A stretch of DNA of 64,000 bases from Microbacterium barkeri (lineage in GTDB: Bacteria; Actinomycetota; Actinomycetes; Actinomycetales; Microbacteriaceae): contig NZ_BSEJ01000004.1 of assembly GCF_027921765.1 (NCBI RefSeq), forward strand, positions 172,894 through 236,893, read 5' to 3'. Below are positions 55,444 through 63,904 of this stretch, one piece after another. Position 1 is the stretch's first letter. Every line of letters starts with the position of its first letter. The notes beneath the pieces were generated by a model. The model was not told the origin of the DNA. It worked only from the letters and a program-made list of their open reading frames with translations, and searched no databases. Position numbers and translations under genes: made by a program.

Positions 55444-56856
55444 GTGACGACGTTCGGCAAGACCCTCGCCGTCACCGACACCCCGATCCCGGGGCTCGTC
55501 GTGCTCGACCTGCCCGTCCACGGCGACGCCCGCGGCTGGTTCAAGGAGAACTGGCAGCGGGAGAAGATGACCGCGCTCGGGCTGCCCGACTTCGGGCCCG
55601 TGCAGAACAACATCTCCTTCAACGACAAGCCCGGCACCACCCGCGGCATCCACGCCGAACCGTGGGACAAGTACGTCTCCGTCGCGACCGGGCGGATCTT
55701 CGGCGCCTGGGTCGACCTGCGCGAGGGCCCCACCTTCGGGGCCGTGTTCACCGCCGAGCTCGACCCGTCGAAGGCGATCTTCGTGCCCCGCGGTGTCGGC
55801 AACAGCTACCAGACCCTCGAGCCCGACACCGCCTACGTCTACCTCGTCAACGACCACTGGTCCCCCGACGCGGCCTACTCCTTCCTCAATCTCGCCGACG
55901 AGACCGTCGCGATCGACTGGCCCATCCCGCTCTCCGACGTCGAGATCAGCGACAAGGACCGCACCCACCCGCGCCTGGCCGACGTCGTGCCGATCCCGCC
56001 CCGCAAGACTCTCGTGCTCGGCGCGAACGGCCAGCTCGGCCGCGCCCTGCGCGCCCTCCTCGGCGACCGCCCCGACATCGAGTACGCCACCCGCGCCGAC
56101 CTCGACCTCGCCTCCCCCGACCTCGACACCGCACGACCCTGGCGCGACTACGACGTCATCGTCAACGCCGCCGCCCACACCGCCGTCGACCACGCCGAGA
56201 CCCCCGAGGGCCGCACCCAGGCCTGGGCCGCGAACGCCACCGGCGTCGCCGCGCTCGCCCGCATCGCGACCGAGCACCGCTGCACCCTCGTCCACATCTC
56301 CAGCGACTACGTCTTCGACGGCACATCCGACGCCCCCTACCCCGAGGACGCCCCCCTCTCGCCCCTCGGCGTCTACGGGCAGACCAAGGCCGCCGGCGAC
56401 GCGATCGTGCAGACCGTCCCCCGCCACTACCTCATCCGCACCAGCTGGGTCATCGGCGACGGCCGCAACTTCGTCACCACCATGGCCTCCCTCGCCGAAC
56501 GCGGCATCGACCCCTCCGTCGTCGCCGACCAGACCGGACGCCTCACCTTCACCGACGACCTCGCCGCCGGCATCCACCACCTCCTCACCACCCGCGCCCC
56601 CTACGGCACCTACAACCTCACCGGCAGCGGACAGCCCGCCACCTGGGCCCAGATCGCCCAGAGCGTCTTCACCCTCACCGGCCACGACCCCGCCCGCATC
56701 ACCCCCGTCACCACCGACGCCTACTACGCCACCGCGACCGGCCCCATCGCCCCCCGCCCCCGCAACAGCGTCCTCGACCTCGCCAAGATCACCGCCACCG
56801 GCCACACCCCCGCCGACCACACCGACCGCCTCGCCGCCTACCTCACCCCGCAGTGA
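55444..56856 (+). CDS. Bifunctional dTDP-4-keto-6-deoxyglucose epimerase / dTDP-4-keto-L-rhamnose reductase (RmlC-RmlD fusion)
   Basis: 470 residues carrying both last steps of dTDP-L-rhamnose synthesis. The RmlC part (1-185, cupin) has GDARGWFKENW, the catalytic H70 in RGIHAEPW, and VPRGVGNSYQ. The RmlD part (187-470, Rossmann) has G193 in LGANGQLGRAL, then SSDYVFDG, and Y311-x3-K315 (YGQTKAAGD). The linker is only a few residues (PIPPRKT). No internal stop or start suggests split translation. The fusion closes the pathway in one operon with rfbA and rfbB. Its stop overlaps the next acyltransferase. Confidence 0.96.
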   Translation: MTTFGKTLAVTDTPIPGLVVLDLPVHGDARGWFKENWQREKMTALGLPDFGPVQNNISFNDKPGTTRGIHAEPWDKYVSVATGRIFGAWVDLREGPTFGAVFTAELDPSKAIFVPRGVGNSYQTLEPDTAYVYLVNDHWSPDAAYSFLNLADETVAIDWPIPLSDVEISDKDRTHPRLADVVPIPPRKTLVLGANGQLGRALRALLGDRPDIEYATRADLDLASPDLDTARPWRDYDVIVNAAAHTAVDHAETPEGRTQAWAANATGVAALARIATEHRCTLVHISSDYVFDGTSDAPYPEDAPLSPLGVYGQTKAAGDAIVQTVPRHYLIRTSWVIGDGRNFVTTMASLAERGIDPSVVADQTGRLTFTDDLAAGIHHLLTTRAPYGTYNLTGSGQPATWAQIAQSVFTLTGHDPARITPVTTDAYYATATGPIAPRPRNSVLDLAKITATGHTPADHTDRLAAYLTPQ

Positions 56857-58892
56857 CCACGCGCAGCCCCGCGCGCGCCGACATCCAGGCCCTCCGCGCC
56901 CTCGCGGTGCTCGGCGTCGTCCTGTTCCACATCTGGCCGCGAGCCCTGCCGGGCGGCTACGCGGGCGTCGACGTCTTCTTCGTCATCTCCGGCTTCCTCA
57001 TCACGGGCCAGCTCGTCCGCGCACGCGAGCGCGGAACGCTGAGACTGGGAGCGTTCTGGGCCGCCCGCGCCCGCCGCCTGCTGCCCGCGAGCCTGCTCGT
57101 GCTGCTCGCGAGCGTCGTGCTCGTGCTCGTGTGGACGCCCGCGCCCCAGCAGGCCCACGACCTGCGCTCGATCGTGGCGAGCGCGCTGTATGCCGTGAAC
57201 TGGCAGCTCGCGGCCGACGGGGTCGACTACCTCGCGCACGACGCGGCTCCGCCGATCGCCCAGCACTACTGGTCGCTCGCCGTCGAGGAGCAGTTCTACC
57301 TCCTGTGGCCCCTGCTCGTCCTCGCCGCCACCGCGCGCCGCCTGCGGGGGCGACGGGTGCTCGTCGTCGGCGCCGTGGCGGTCGCGGTCGTCGGCTTCGC
57401 GGTGAGCGTGTGGCTCACGGGCGCGAGCTATCCGTACGGCTACTTCTCGACCGCGAGTCGCCTGTGGGAGTTCGCGCTGGGCGCGATCGTCGCGCTCCTG
57501 CCCCCACTCGCCCTGAGGGCATCCGTCCGCCTGGCCATCTGGGTCGCCGCGGTCGCCGCGCTGGTGATGGCGATGCTCGTGTTCGACGCCGCGACGGCTT
57601 TCCCCGGCCCCTGGGCGCTCGTGCCGACCGCGGCGACCGCGCTCCTCATCGCGATCGGGCCGACCGCGCCCTCGCACGCGTTCGAGCGACTCGTCGCATG
57701 GCGCCCCGTGCAGTGGGTGGGCGATCAGTCGTACGGCGTGTATCTCTGGCATTGGCCCCTCGTGGTGATCGCGCCGCACGTGCTCGGCCGTGCGCCCGAC
57801 CTCCCTGAGAACCTGCTGCTGCTCGCGACGACCTTCGTGCTCGCCGCGGCGTCGAAGCGGCTCGTGGAGGATCCGATCCGCTTCGGCGCGCGCCCCCGCG
57901 CGGCCCGGCCCTCCCGGATCCTCGCCCTCACCGCAGTCGGGATGGCGGTGGTCGTGGCCGTCGCCGCCCTGCCGATGTGGCACGGAGCGACCGCGGCAGC
58001 CGAGCAGCGCGCACAGGCCGAGGCGAGCCTGCGAGATCCCGCCCAGTGCCGCGGTGCGGCAGCCCTCCTCGAGCCGGGCTGCGCTGGCCGCGCGGACGAC
58101 CGGCATCCGATCGCGGATGTCGTGCCCGCCCTGGCCGGCCTCCGCGACGACACGGCCGGCGCCTTCGACTGCTACGACTTCGATCCCGGCGCGGGCGGGG
58201 AGCCGGTGTCGTGCGCGTTCGGCTCCGAGGCGCCCGGCGCGGTCCGGGTGGCGCTGCACGGGGACTCGCATGCCGCGATGCTCATCCCCGCCCTGCGAGA
58301 GGTCGCCGACGAGCGCGGATGGCGCGTCGAGACGTTCGTGGGGCGGGGCTGCGTCTGGCAGGAGCCCGCGAGCGCCGCGTGCGCCGAGCGGAACGCACGG
58401 CTCGAGAGCCGTCTCGCCGACGGGGCGTACGACGTGCTGCTCGTCACCGCGGTCAACTCCGCCGAGCGCGACGCGGCCGCGCAGGCCGCGGTCGCCGACC
58501 GCTACGCCGAGGCGTGGCGGTCGGCGCAGGAGGCGGGGACGCGCGTGGTCGTGCTCGCCGACAACCCGCGTGTGCCCGCAGCCGCCCAGGACTGCGTGGC
58601 CACCGCGGATGTGCTCACCGAGGCGACCTGCGCGATCCCGCGCGCCGACGCGGCGCTCGAGAGCGATCCGCTCCGCGCGACCGCGGCGTCTCTCGACGCG
58701 CCGCTCGTGGATCTGTCCGACGCGTACTGCACGGCCGACGCGTGCCCCATGATGCTGGGAGGCGTGCTCGTGTACCGCGACCTCCACCACATCACGGGGT
58801 CGTTCAGCACGACGCTCGGCGGCTATCTCGCCGAGCGTGTGAGCGCGGCGATCGGCGTCGAGCCGTCGCCCACCCCGAGGAGGAGTCGATGA
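56853..58892 (+). CDS. OafA-type acyltransferase with SGNH domain (second copy)
   Basis: 679 residues. Acyltransferase_3 domain of about 10 helices (ADIQALRALAVLGVVLFH, VFFVISGFL, LAVEEQFYLLWP, SYGVYLWHWPLVV), then an external SGNH domain from about 450 with S472 (HGDSHAA) and D643-x2-H646 (RDLHHI). Cysteines are frequent in the external half, as in the first copy. It likely O-acetylates the rhamnose-containing glycan made by this operon; that is inferred from linkage. GTG 56853 overlaps the RmlC-RmlD stop. Confidence 0.94.
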   Translation: MTTRSPARADIQALRALAVLGVVLFHIWPRALPGGYAGVDVFFVISGFLITGQLVRARERGTLRLGAFWAARARRLLPASLLVLLASVVLVLVWTPAPQQAHDLRSIVASALYAVNWQLAADGVDYLAHDAAPPIAQHYWSLAVEEQFYLLWPLLVLAATARRLRGRRVLVVGAVAVAVVGFAVSVWLTGASYPYGYFSTASRLWEFALGAIVALLPPLALRASVRLAIWVAAVAALVMAMLVFDAATAFPGPWALVPTAATALLIAIGPTAPSHAFERLVAWRPVQWVGDQSYGVYLWHWPLVVIAPHVLGRAPDLPENLLLLATTFVLAAASKRLVEDPIRFGARPRAARPSRILALTAVGMAVVVAVAALPMWHGATAAAEQRAQAEASLRDPAQCRGAAALLEPGCAGRADDRHPIADVVPALAGLRDDTAGAFDCYDFDPGAGGEPVSCAFGSEAPGAVRVALHGDSHAAMLIPALREVADERGWRVETFVGRGCVWQEPASAACAERNARLESRLADGAYDVLLVTAVNSAERDAAAQAAVADRYAEAWRSAQEAGTRVVVLADNPRVPAAAQDCVATADVLTEATCAIPRADAALESDPLRATAASLDAPLVDLSDAYCTADACPMMLGGVLVYRDLHHITGSFSTTLGGYLAERVSAAIGVEPSPTPRRSR

Positions 58893-59974
58893 AGAACGCC
58901 GGAACCGTGCTCGTGTTCCCCACGTGGCCGGAGAACCCCTACCTCAACCTCCTCGAGCTGGCGGCGCGTGCGGCCGGCTACCGCTTCCGGGGCGCGACGA
59001 CGCATGCCGAGCTGCTGCACGCCCTGCCGGCCCTGCCCCGGGGCGGCGTCGTGCACGTGCACTGGACGACCCCGCTCGTGCAGGAGGCCGCCGACGAGGC
59101 CGACGCCCGCGACCGTCTGCGCCGCCTCCTCGCGGCGCTCCGCGACGCCCGCCGCCGTGGTGTGCGGATCATCTGGACGCTGCACAACCGACTGCCCCAC
59201 GAGCTGCGCTTCCGGGAGGCAGAGATCGCCCTCTACCGGGGCCTCGCCGACCTCGCCGACGTCGTGCACGTGATGGCGCCCGACACGGCAGCGGTCGTCG
59301 CCGACGTCGTCGCGCTCGATCCGGCCCGGATCCGCGTCATCCCTCATCCCAGCTACGAGGGGATCTACGACGCGGGCGTCGGCCGCACCGCCGCACGGGC
59401 GTCGTTCGACCTCGCGGAGCGCGATCGCGCGGTGCTCTTCCTCGGGCAGATCCGGCCCTACAAGGGCGTCGACGCGCTCGTCGAGGCCGCGACCGCCGCG
59501 GGCGACGACATCGTCCTCCTCCTCGCCGGCGTCGTCAAGGAGCAGTCGGAGGAGGAGGTCGCCGCGCTCCTTCCCGACGGGCTCCGCGCGCACACGCAGT
59601 TCTCCTTCGTGCCCGACGGGGATCTCGCGCGCTGGTTCCGCGCGGCCGACGTCGCGGTGTTCCCGTACCGCGCGATCCTCAACTCGGGCAGCGTGCACCT
59701 CGCCGCCACCTTCCGGGTGCCGGTCGTGCTGCCGGATGAGCCGCACCTGCGCGAGCAGTTCGGGGACGAGCGCTGGGTGGCGTTCTTCGACACCGCGCGG
59801 TCGGCGGCATCCATCGCCGAGCTGCTCCGCGACCGCGAGCTGTTCGCGGGCGTCGGCGAGCGCGACTTCGCGCGCTTCACGGCCGGGATCTCGCCGTGGC
59901 GCACGGCGAGCGCCTACCGCCGTCTGCTCGACGAGCTCAGCGCAGCGCCCTCGCCCGCTCTCGCGCCACGATAA
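58889..59974 (+). CDS. GT4-type (GT-B) glycosyltransferase
   Basis: 361 residues. The N-domain has VHVHWTTPLVQEA and IIWTLHNRLPHE; the C-domain opens VLFLGQIRPYKGVDALVEA and carries FSFVPDGDLARWFRAADVAVFPY and LNSGSVHLAATF, the nucleotide-sugar site. It retains the GT4 layout but lacks an obvious EX7E, which is replaced near NSGSVHLA. ATG 58889 overlaps the preceding stop and GAGGAGGAG lies just upstream, the strongest ribosome site in the operon. It is the last gene of the rfb operon. Its last 38 bases overlap the convergent GT2 gene. Confidence 0.9.
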   Translation: MKNAGTVLVFPTWPENPYLNLLELAARAAGYRFRGATTHAELLHALPALPRGGVVHVHWTTPLVQEAADEADARDRLRRLLAALRDARRRGVRIIWTLHNRLPHELRFREAEIALYRGLADLADVVHVMAPDTAAVVADVVALDPARIRVIPHPSYEGIYDAGVGRTAARASFDLAERDRAVLFLGQIRPYKGVDALVEAATAAGDDIVLLLAGVVKEQSEEEVAALLPDGLRAHTQFSFVPDGDLARWFRAADVAVFPYRAILNSGSVHLAATFRVPVVLPDEPHLREQFGDERWVAFFDTARSAASIAELLRDRELFAGVGERDFARFTAGISPWRTASAYRRLLDELSAAPSPALAPR

Positions 59975-61610
59975 GCGCTCGCCGGACCGCCCGCGGCGCC
60001 CAGTGCCGCCGGCGCCGCACGACGGTCACGCCGTCGACGCGCGCGTAGAGGAACGGATCCCGCGGGTCGTACGCGGGCAGCTCCCCCTCCCCCGCGACGG
60101 CCACCGCGATGTCCTCCCGGGCGACGAGAAGCGCCGGGGTGAGGGGTCGGTGCAGCGGCAGCGCGCCCGCCGGGAACGCCGCGCGCCATCGCCACCCGCC
60201 GCGGACGTCCGCGCGCCACGTCGTCTCCGCGGCGGGGACAGGCGGGCGGTCCGCGAACTCCCCGTCGTGGAGCACGGGGACGCACGCGTCCTGTCCGCGG
60301 GCGCTGCGTCCCTCCACGACGAGCGATCCTCCGATGCGCGCGACGTGCGTGACCCGTCCGTCGAGCTCACGACGTGCCGCGAGCGCCCGCCCGAGGTCGC
60401 GCTCGGCGACGCGCGCCTCGGGGACGAGCATGAGGGCGCGCTCGCCGAGCACCCGGCGCACGGCCTCGACGAGCCGGTGCCAGGCATCGACGTCCTCGTC
60501 ATCCGACCGCAGCGACGAGGTGAGCGGCGTGATGAGCGCCTCGCGCTCCTCCGGAGACAGCGCCGCGACGGCGTCCAGGGCGTCCAGTGCCGCGTGCCAG
60601 TCCGCCACGGGCTGCGGGCCGAGCCCCGTCATCCATCGCGCGAGCGGACGGATGGCGGCGCGCCCGCCTGCCGCGGCCATCCGCAGCACGAGCGCGCGGA
60701 GCGGGTCGCCGGCGAACGGCGGCGTCGCCTCGAGAAGCTCCCGCAGCGCGTCGCGCACACGCTCATCGTCCGCTCCGTCTGCGGCGTCGCGCGCCGCCCA
60801 GCGCGCGACGTGCACGAACCCGTCCCGCTCGCGCACGAGATCCGCGTACACCGTCGAGAGCCGCTCGTCACCCGCGTCGGCGACGAGGCGCGCGCAGGCG
60901 AGCTCCTGGTCCAGATAGCTGAGCAGCGACGCCGCCGAGTCGGCGCGCGCCGACATCGAGCTGCCGCCCGGCCGCTCGCGGTAGAGATAGACGACGTCGG
61001 AGACGACGTCGACCCGGCGCGCGCGCAGGTAGGCGCTGACCATCGGCACGATGTCGTTGGACCGCGGGACGTCGGGGAAGCGGATGCCCGTGCCGCGCAG
61101 CCAGTCGAGCGCGAAGGCCTTGTTCCAGCAGGGGCGGCTGAAGAGCAGCGTGGGCTCGTCGCGCAGGGTCGTGCCGCGCGCGGGACGGTCGAACGCCGGC
61201 ATCACGTCGGTCGGCCGCCACGTGTCGGCGGGACGGAACTTGAGGTAGTCGCCGAACGCGATATCCGAGCCGCTGCGGGCGAGGCTGTCGACGAGGGCGA
61301 CATAGGCGCCGTCGGGCACGAGGTCGTCGCCGTCGCAGAAGACGATGAACCGCCCTCGGGCCTCATCCATCCCCGTGTTGCGCGCCGTGCCGCCGCCCCG
61401 ACCGGCCGACGGGATGAGCCGCACCCGACTGTCGCGCTCCGCGACCTCCGCGACGATGTCGGCCGTGCCATCCGACGAGGCGTCGTCGACGACGAGGACC
61501 TCCATGCCCGCGACGCGCTGGGCGAGGACCGTCTCGAGCGTCTCGCGGATCCACGGGGCGACATCGTGCGTGGGGATCACGACGGACAGGACCGGGCGCT
61601 CAGTCACCAC
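59937..61610 (-). CDS. GT2 glycosyltransferase with long C-terminal extension
   Basis: 557 residues. The GT-A domain (1-220) has LSVVIPTHDVAPWIRETL, VVDDASSDGTADIV, metal site VFCDGDDLVPDG, and the acceptor region SRPCWNKAFALDWL. Residues 230-400 are helical and residues 420-540 look beta-rich (HVARIGGSLVVEGRS, WRADVRGGWRWRAAF), as in teichoic-acid-type glycosyltransferases. The start is GTG 61610, with a second GTG at 61607. It is convergent with the rfb operon. The gene at 63720 lies upstream on the same strand with a 19-base gap. Confidence 0.88.
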   Translation of the reverse strand: MVTERPVLSVVIPTHDVAPWIRETLETVLAQRVAGMEVLVVDDASSDGTADIVAEVAERDSRVRLIPSAGRGGGTARNTGMDEARGRFIVFCDGDDLVPDGAYVALVDSLARSGSDIAFGDYLKFRPADTWRPTDVMPAFDRPARGTTLRDEPTLLFSRPCWNKAFALDWLRGTGIRFPDVPRSNDIVPMVSAYLRARRVDVVSDVVYLYRERPGGSSMSARADSAASLLSYLDQELACARLVADAGDERLSTVYADLVRERDGFVHVARWAARDAADGADDERVRDALRELLEATPPFAGDPLRALVLRMAAAGGRAAIRPLARWMTGLGPQPVADWHAALDALDAVAALSPEEREALITPLTSSLRSDDEDVDAWHRLVEAVRRVLGERALMLVPEARVAERDLGRALAARRELDGRVTHVARIGGSLVVEGRSARGQDACVPVLHDGEFADRPPVPAAETTWRADVRGGWRWRAAFPAGALPLHRPLTPALLVAREDIAVAVAGEGELPAYDPRDPFLYARVDGVTVVRRRRHWAPRAVRRALIVARERARALR

Positions 61611-61629
61611 CCGATCCTATCCGCGCGCA

Positions 61630-63720
61630 TCAGCGGACCGCCGAGCCCTTCGGCAGGAAGTCCACGGTCTGCGCCGTGAGGGTGAGGATGGTCGGCCACG
61701 CTCCCCCGTTGAGGCGCCGCACGGCCGCGACCGACGTCACATGGCGCAGGCGCCCGCCGTCGAGCACATAGACGCGATCGCTCGTGGCCGACTTCACGAA
61801 GATGCGGCCGGGCACGCGCCCGCCGGAGAGATCGAGCACGCGGCACGTCGCCGTGTCGAGCGTCGTCACCGCGAAGCCCGCCGTCGTGGTCACGGCACGC
61901 AGCCTGCCGCCGGCGGCGAAGTACGTCGTGCCACCGCAGCGGGCGAAGAGGCTCAGGCTCCCCTTGTCGGCGTACCCGGTGAGCGTCGCGCCCGGGACGT
62001 GCGCGTCGACGCCGCGACCGAGGCCGTACTCGTCGGCGAAGCCCCAGCTCGGGAGGTACACGAGGCGGCGGTCGGAGGTCGCGAGGTACACCCGGGCGGA
62101 CGAGGTCCGCTTGACCCACGAGCCGGGCGCGAACCGGACCTCGCCGATCGTGTAGCGCGAGAGGCCCGACGGCGGCATGACAGCCGCGAACGGCTTCGAC
62201 GATCCCGCGAGTGCCGCCGCGGCGGCGGCGTCGTAGAGCGGGTGCAGCTTCGAGCCGCTGATGAGGTGGAGCGTCGTGCCGCTCCACGTGCGGCGCGCGA
62301 CGTTCGTCATCGTCGCGCCCTGCTTGACCGCCGTGTACGTGCCGGCCGTGAGGGCGAGCTCCGTGCCGCACCTGCCGCCCCACTGCCAGACCTGCGTGCA
62401 GGTCGTGAAGCGGTGGCGCTGGCCGCCCTGCAGGAGCGAGATGTCGCCGGTCGACGCGTTGCGGATGAAGCGCGAGGACGTGCCCTTCGTCGGGTATCGC
62501 GCCGCCTCGTCCACCGAGACCGAGCGCCACGAGCCGAAGGCGGCCTCGTATGCCGAGAGCAGCTCTCTCGTGACGTGGACCTTGCTCGCGCCGTTGAGGA
62601 GGAAGATGTCTCCGTTCGGCGTCCGGATGAGACCCGACGTCGGCCCGCGCGTCGCCCCGAACCAGTCGGTGAAGTAGTTGTAGAAGTTCCGGTTCCCGTA
62701 GGCGGAGCACGCGTCGCCCGTGCCGTACCCGGCACGCAGCGCCGCGGCGTTGGGCTGATACGGCGTGTAGTAGTAGAGGCTCGCCGTGGCCTTGTTCCGG
62801 ATCGTGACCGGTCCCGAGCCGCACGACGCGTTCGGGTGATACCGGACCTGCGACACCTTCCCGACCGGGAACCAGTCGAACCAGCTGGACTTCGCGTAGA
62901 TCTGGTACTGCCGTGCCGCGCCGTAGACCTGGTTCTGGAAGCCGTAGTAGCGGGTGTCGCAGGCCGACGTATCGGGGCAGGCCATGCCCATCGCGATCGT
63001 GTACCGCCACGAGCTCGGCCACGTGTGCGTGACGAGTCCCTGCTCCTTCTGCAGCATCACGAGGAGCACCTTGGGGCTGATGCCGCACGCCTGCGCGACC
63101 TTCGCGATGATCGTCGCGGCGGACTCGCTCGAGGCGCCCTGATAGGGCTTCGTGCAGTACGCGTCGGCCTTGCGCGACGTCGTGCTCGCGCGGAAGTCCT
63201 TGAGGCAGGTGTACCCCGACTGGCAGGTCGGCACCTTGCGCTTCAGGAAGTCTTGGATCTGGGCGGCGCTCATCGACCCGCTGTCGTAGAACACGGCGTC
63301 GCTGATGATGTTGCCCGGGTCGAACCCGACCAGGCTCACCGCGCTCGCGCGCAGCTCCGCGCCCTCCTCGACGACCGCGGCGTCGAGCGTCGTGTCCTGC
63401 GCGACGCGGTCCATCTCCTCGTCGGTGAGCGCTCCGGGGGTGGGCGAGGGCGTCGCGCTGGGGGTCGGGGACGCGCTCGGCGTGGGTGCGGCACTCGGGG
63501 TCGGCGACGCACTCGGCGTCGCGGACGGGAGCGGCGGCGCGCTCGGCAGCACGCCGGGGGCCGTCGTCGCCGAGATGACGGGCTCGTCATCCGCGTCGGG
63601 CGCCGCGGCGAGGGCCGGGCTCGCAGCGGAGATGACGCCCGCGAGGAGCGAGAGGACCGCGAGGGTCGACAGAGCGAGACGTCCGCGCGCGTGCGCCGAC
63701 GTGCGAGAGGGTGCACGCAT
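61630..63720 (-). CDS. Secreted protein: lysozyme-like N-terminal domain plus six C-terminal repeats
   Basis: 696 residues. A signal peptide (ALSTLAVLSLLAGVISAASPALAA) occupies residues 15-40, followed by a Pro/Ser/Thr/Ala linker (58-93). The next 250 residues resemble a lysozyme-fold domain: AQIQDFLKRKVP, VLLVMLQKEQGLVTHTWP with a candidate catalytic Glu, YYGFQNQVYGAARQYQIY, and FYNYFTDWFG. Residues 360-696 hold six units of the form GDIFLL-G-G-H-VT. The domain is not one I can name with certainty; murein binding or hydrolysis is a guess. It starts right against a TGTGA triple repeat. Confidence 0.75.
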   Translation of the reverse strand: MRAPSRTSAHARGRLALSTLAVLSLLAGVISAASPALAAAPDADDEPVISATTAPGVLPSAPPLPSATPSASPTPSAAPTPSASPTPSATPSPTPGALTDEEMDRVAQDTTLDAAVVEEGAELRASAVSLVGFDPGNIISDAVFYDSGSMSAAQIQDFLKRKVPTCQSGYTCLKDFRASTTSRKADAYCTKPYQGASSESAATIIAKVAQACGISPKVLLVMLQKEQGLVTHTWPSSWRYTIAMGMACPDTSACDTRYYGFQNQVYGAARQYQIYAKSSWFDWFPVGKVSQVRYHPNASCGSGPVTIRNKATASLYYYTPYQPNAAALRAGYGTGDACSAYGNRNFYNYFTDWFGATRGPTSGLIRTPNGDIFLLNGASKVHVTRELLSAYEAAFGSWRSVSVDEAARYPTKGTSSRFIRNASTGDISLLQGGQRHRFTTCTQVWQWGGRCGTELALTAGTYTAVKQGATMTNVARRTWSGTTLHLISGSKLHPLYDAAAAAALAGSSKPFAAVMPPSGLSRYTIGEVRFAPGSWVKRTSSARVYLATSDRRLVYLPSWGFADEYGLGRGVDAHVPGATLTGYADKGSLSLFARCGGTTYFAAGGRLRAVTTTAGFAVTTLDTATCRVLDLSGGRVPGRIFVKSATSDRVYVLDGGRLRHVTSVAAVRRLNGGAWPTILTLTAQTVDFLPKGSAVR

Positions 63721-63742
63721 GTGAACAGTGTGACAGATGTGA
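63720..63742 (-). promoter_or_regulatory. Three TCACA direct repeats with 9-base period ahead of the secreted-protein gene
   Basis: Plus-strand TGTGA occurs at 63720-63724, 63729-63733 and 63738-63742. On the gene strand this reads TTCACATCT-GTCACACTG-TTCACATGC. The last unit overlaps the start codon. Mycobacterial MtrA is reported to bind direct repeats like GTCACAgcg, so this is a candidate MtrA site. Confidence 0.5.
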
Positions 63743-63904
63743 AAGCTCTGAGAAGGGGCGGATGGCGACGGGCCTGCCGCGCGGGCCGCGTCCATGTCGC
63801 TCCGAGGGTGGCCGGGCGGGTCCATGGGAGGATTGACGGGTTGCGTCGCACGGCCCGGTCCCCGGCCCGGCGCGTTCGAGTCGGCCAGAGAGGTTTCAGG
63901 CGTC

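Noticed and set aside
55793..57808. 671-codon Pro/Ser/Thr-rich open frame on the plus strand resembling a wall-spanning mucin-like protein
   Set aside because: It overlaps RmlC-RmlD in another frame; the Pro/Thr composition comes from the CCC/ACC-rich codons there.
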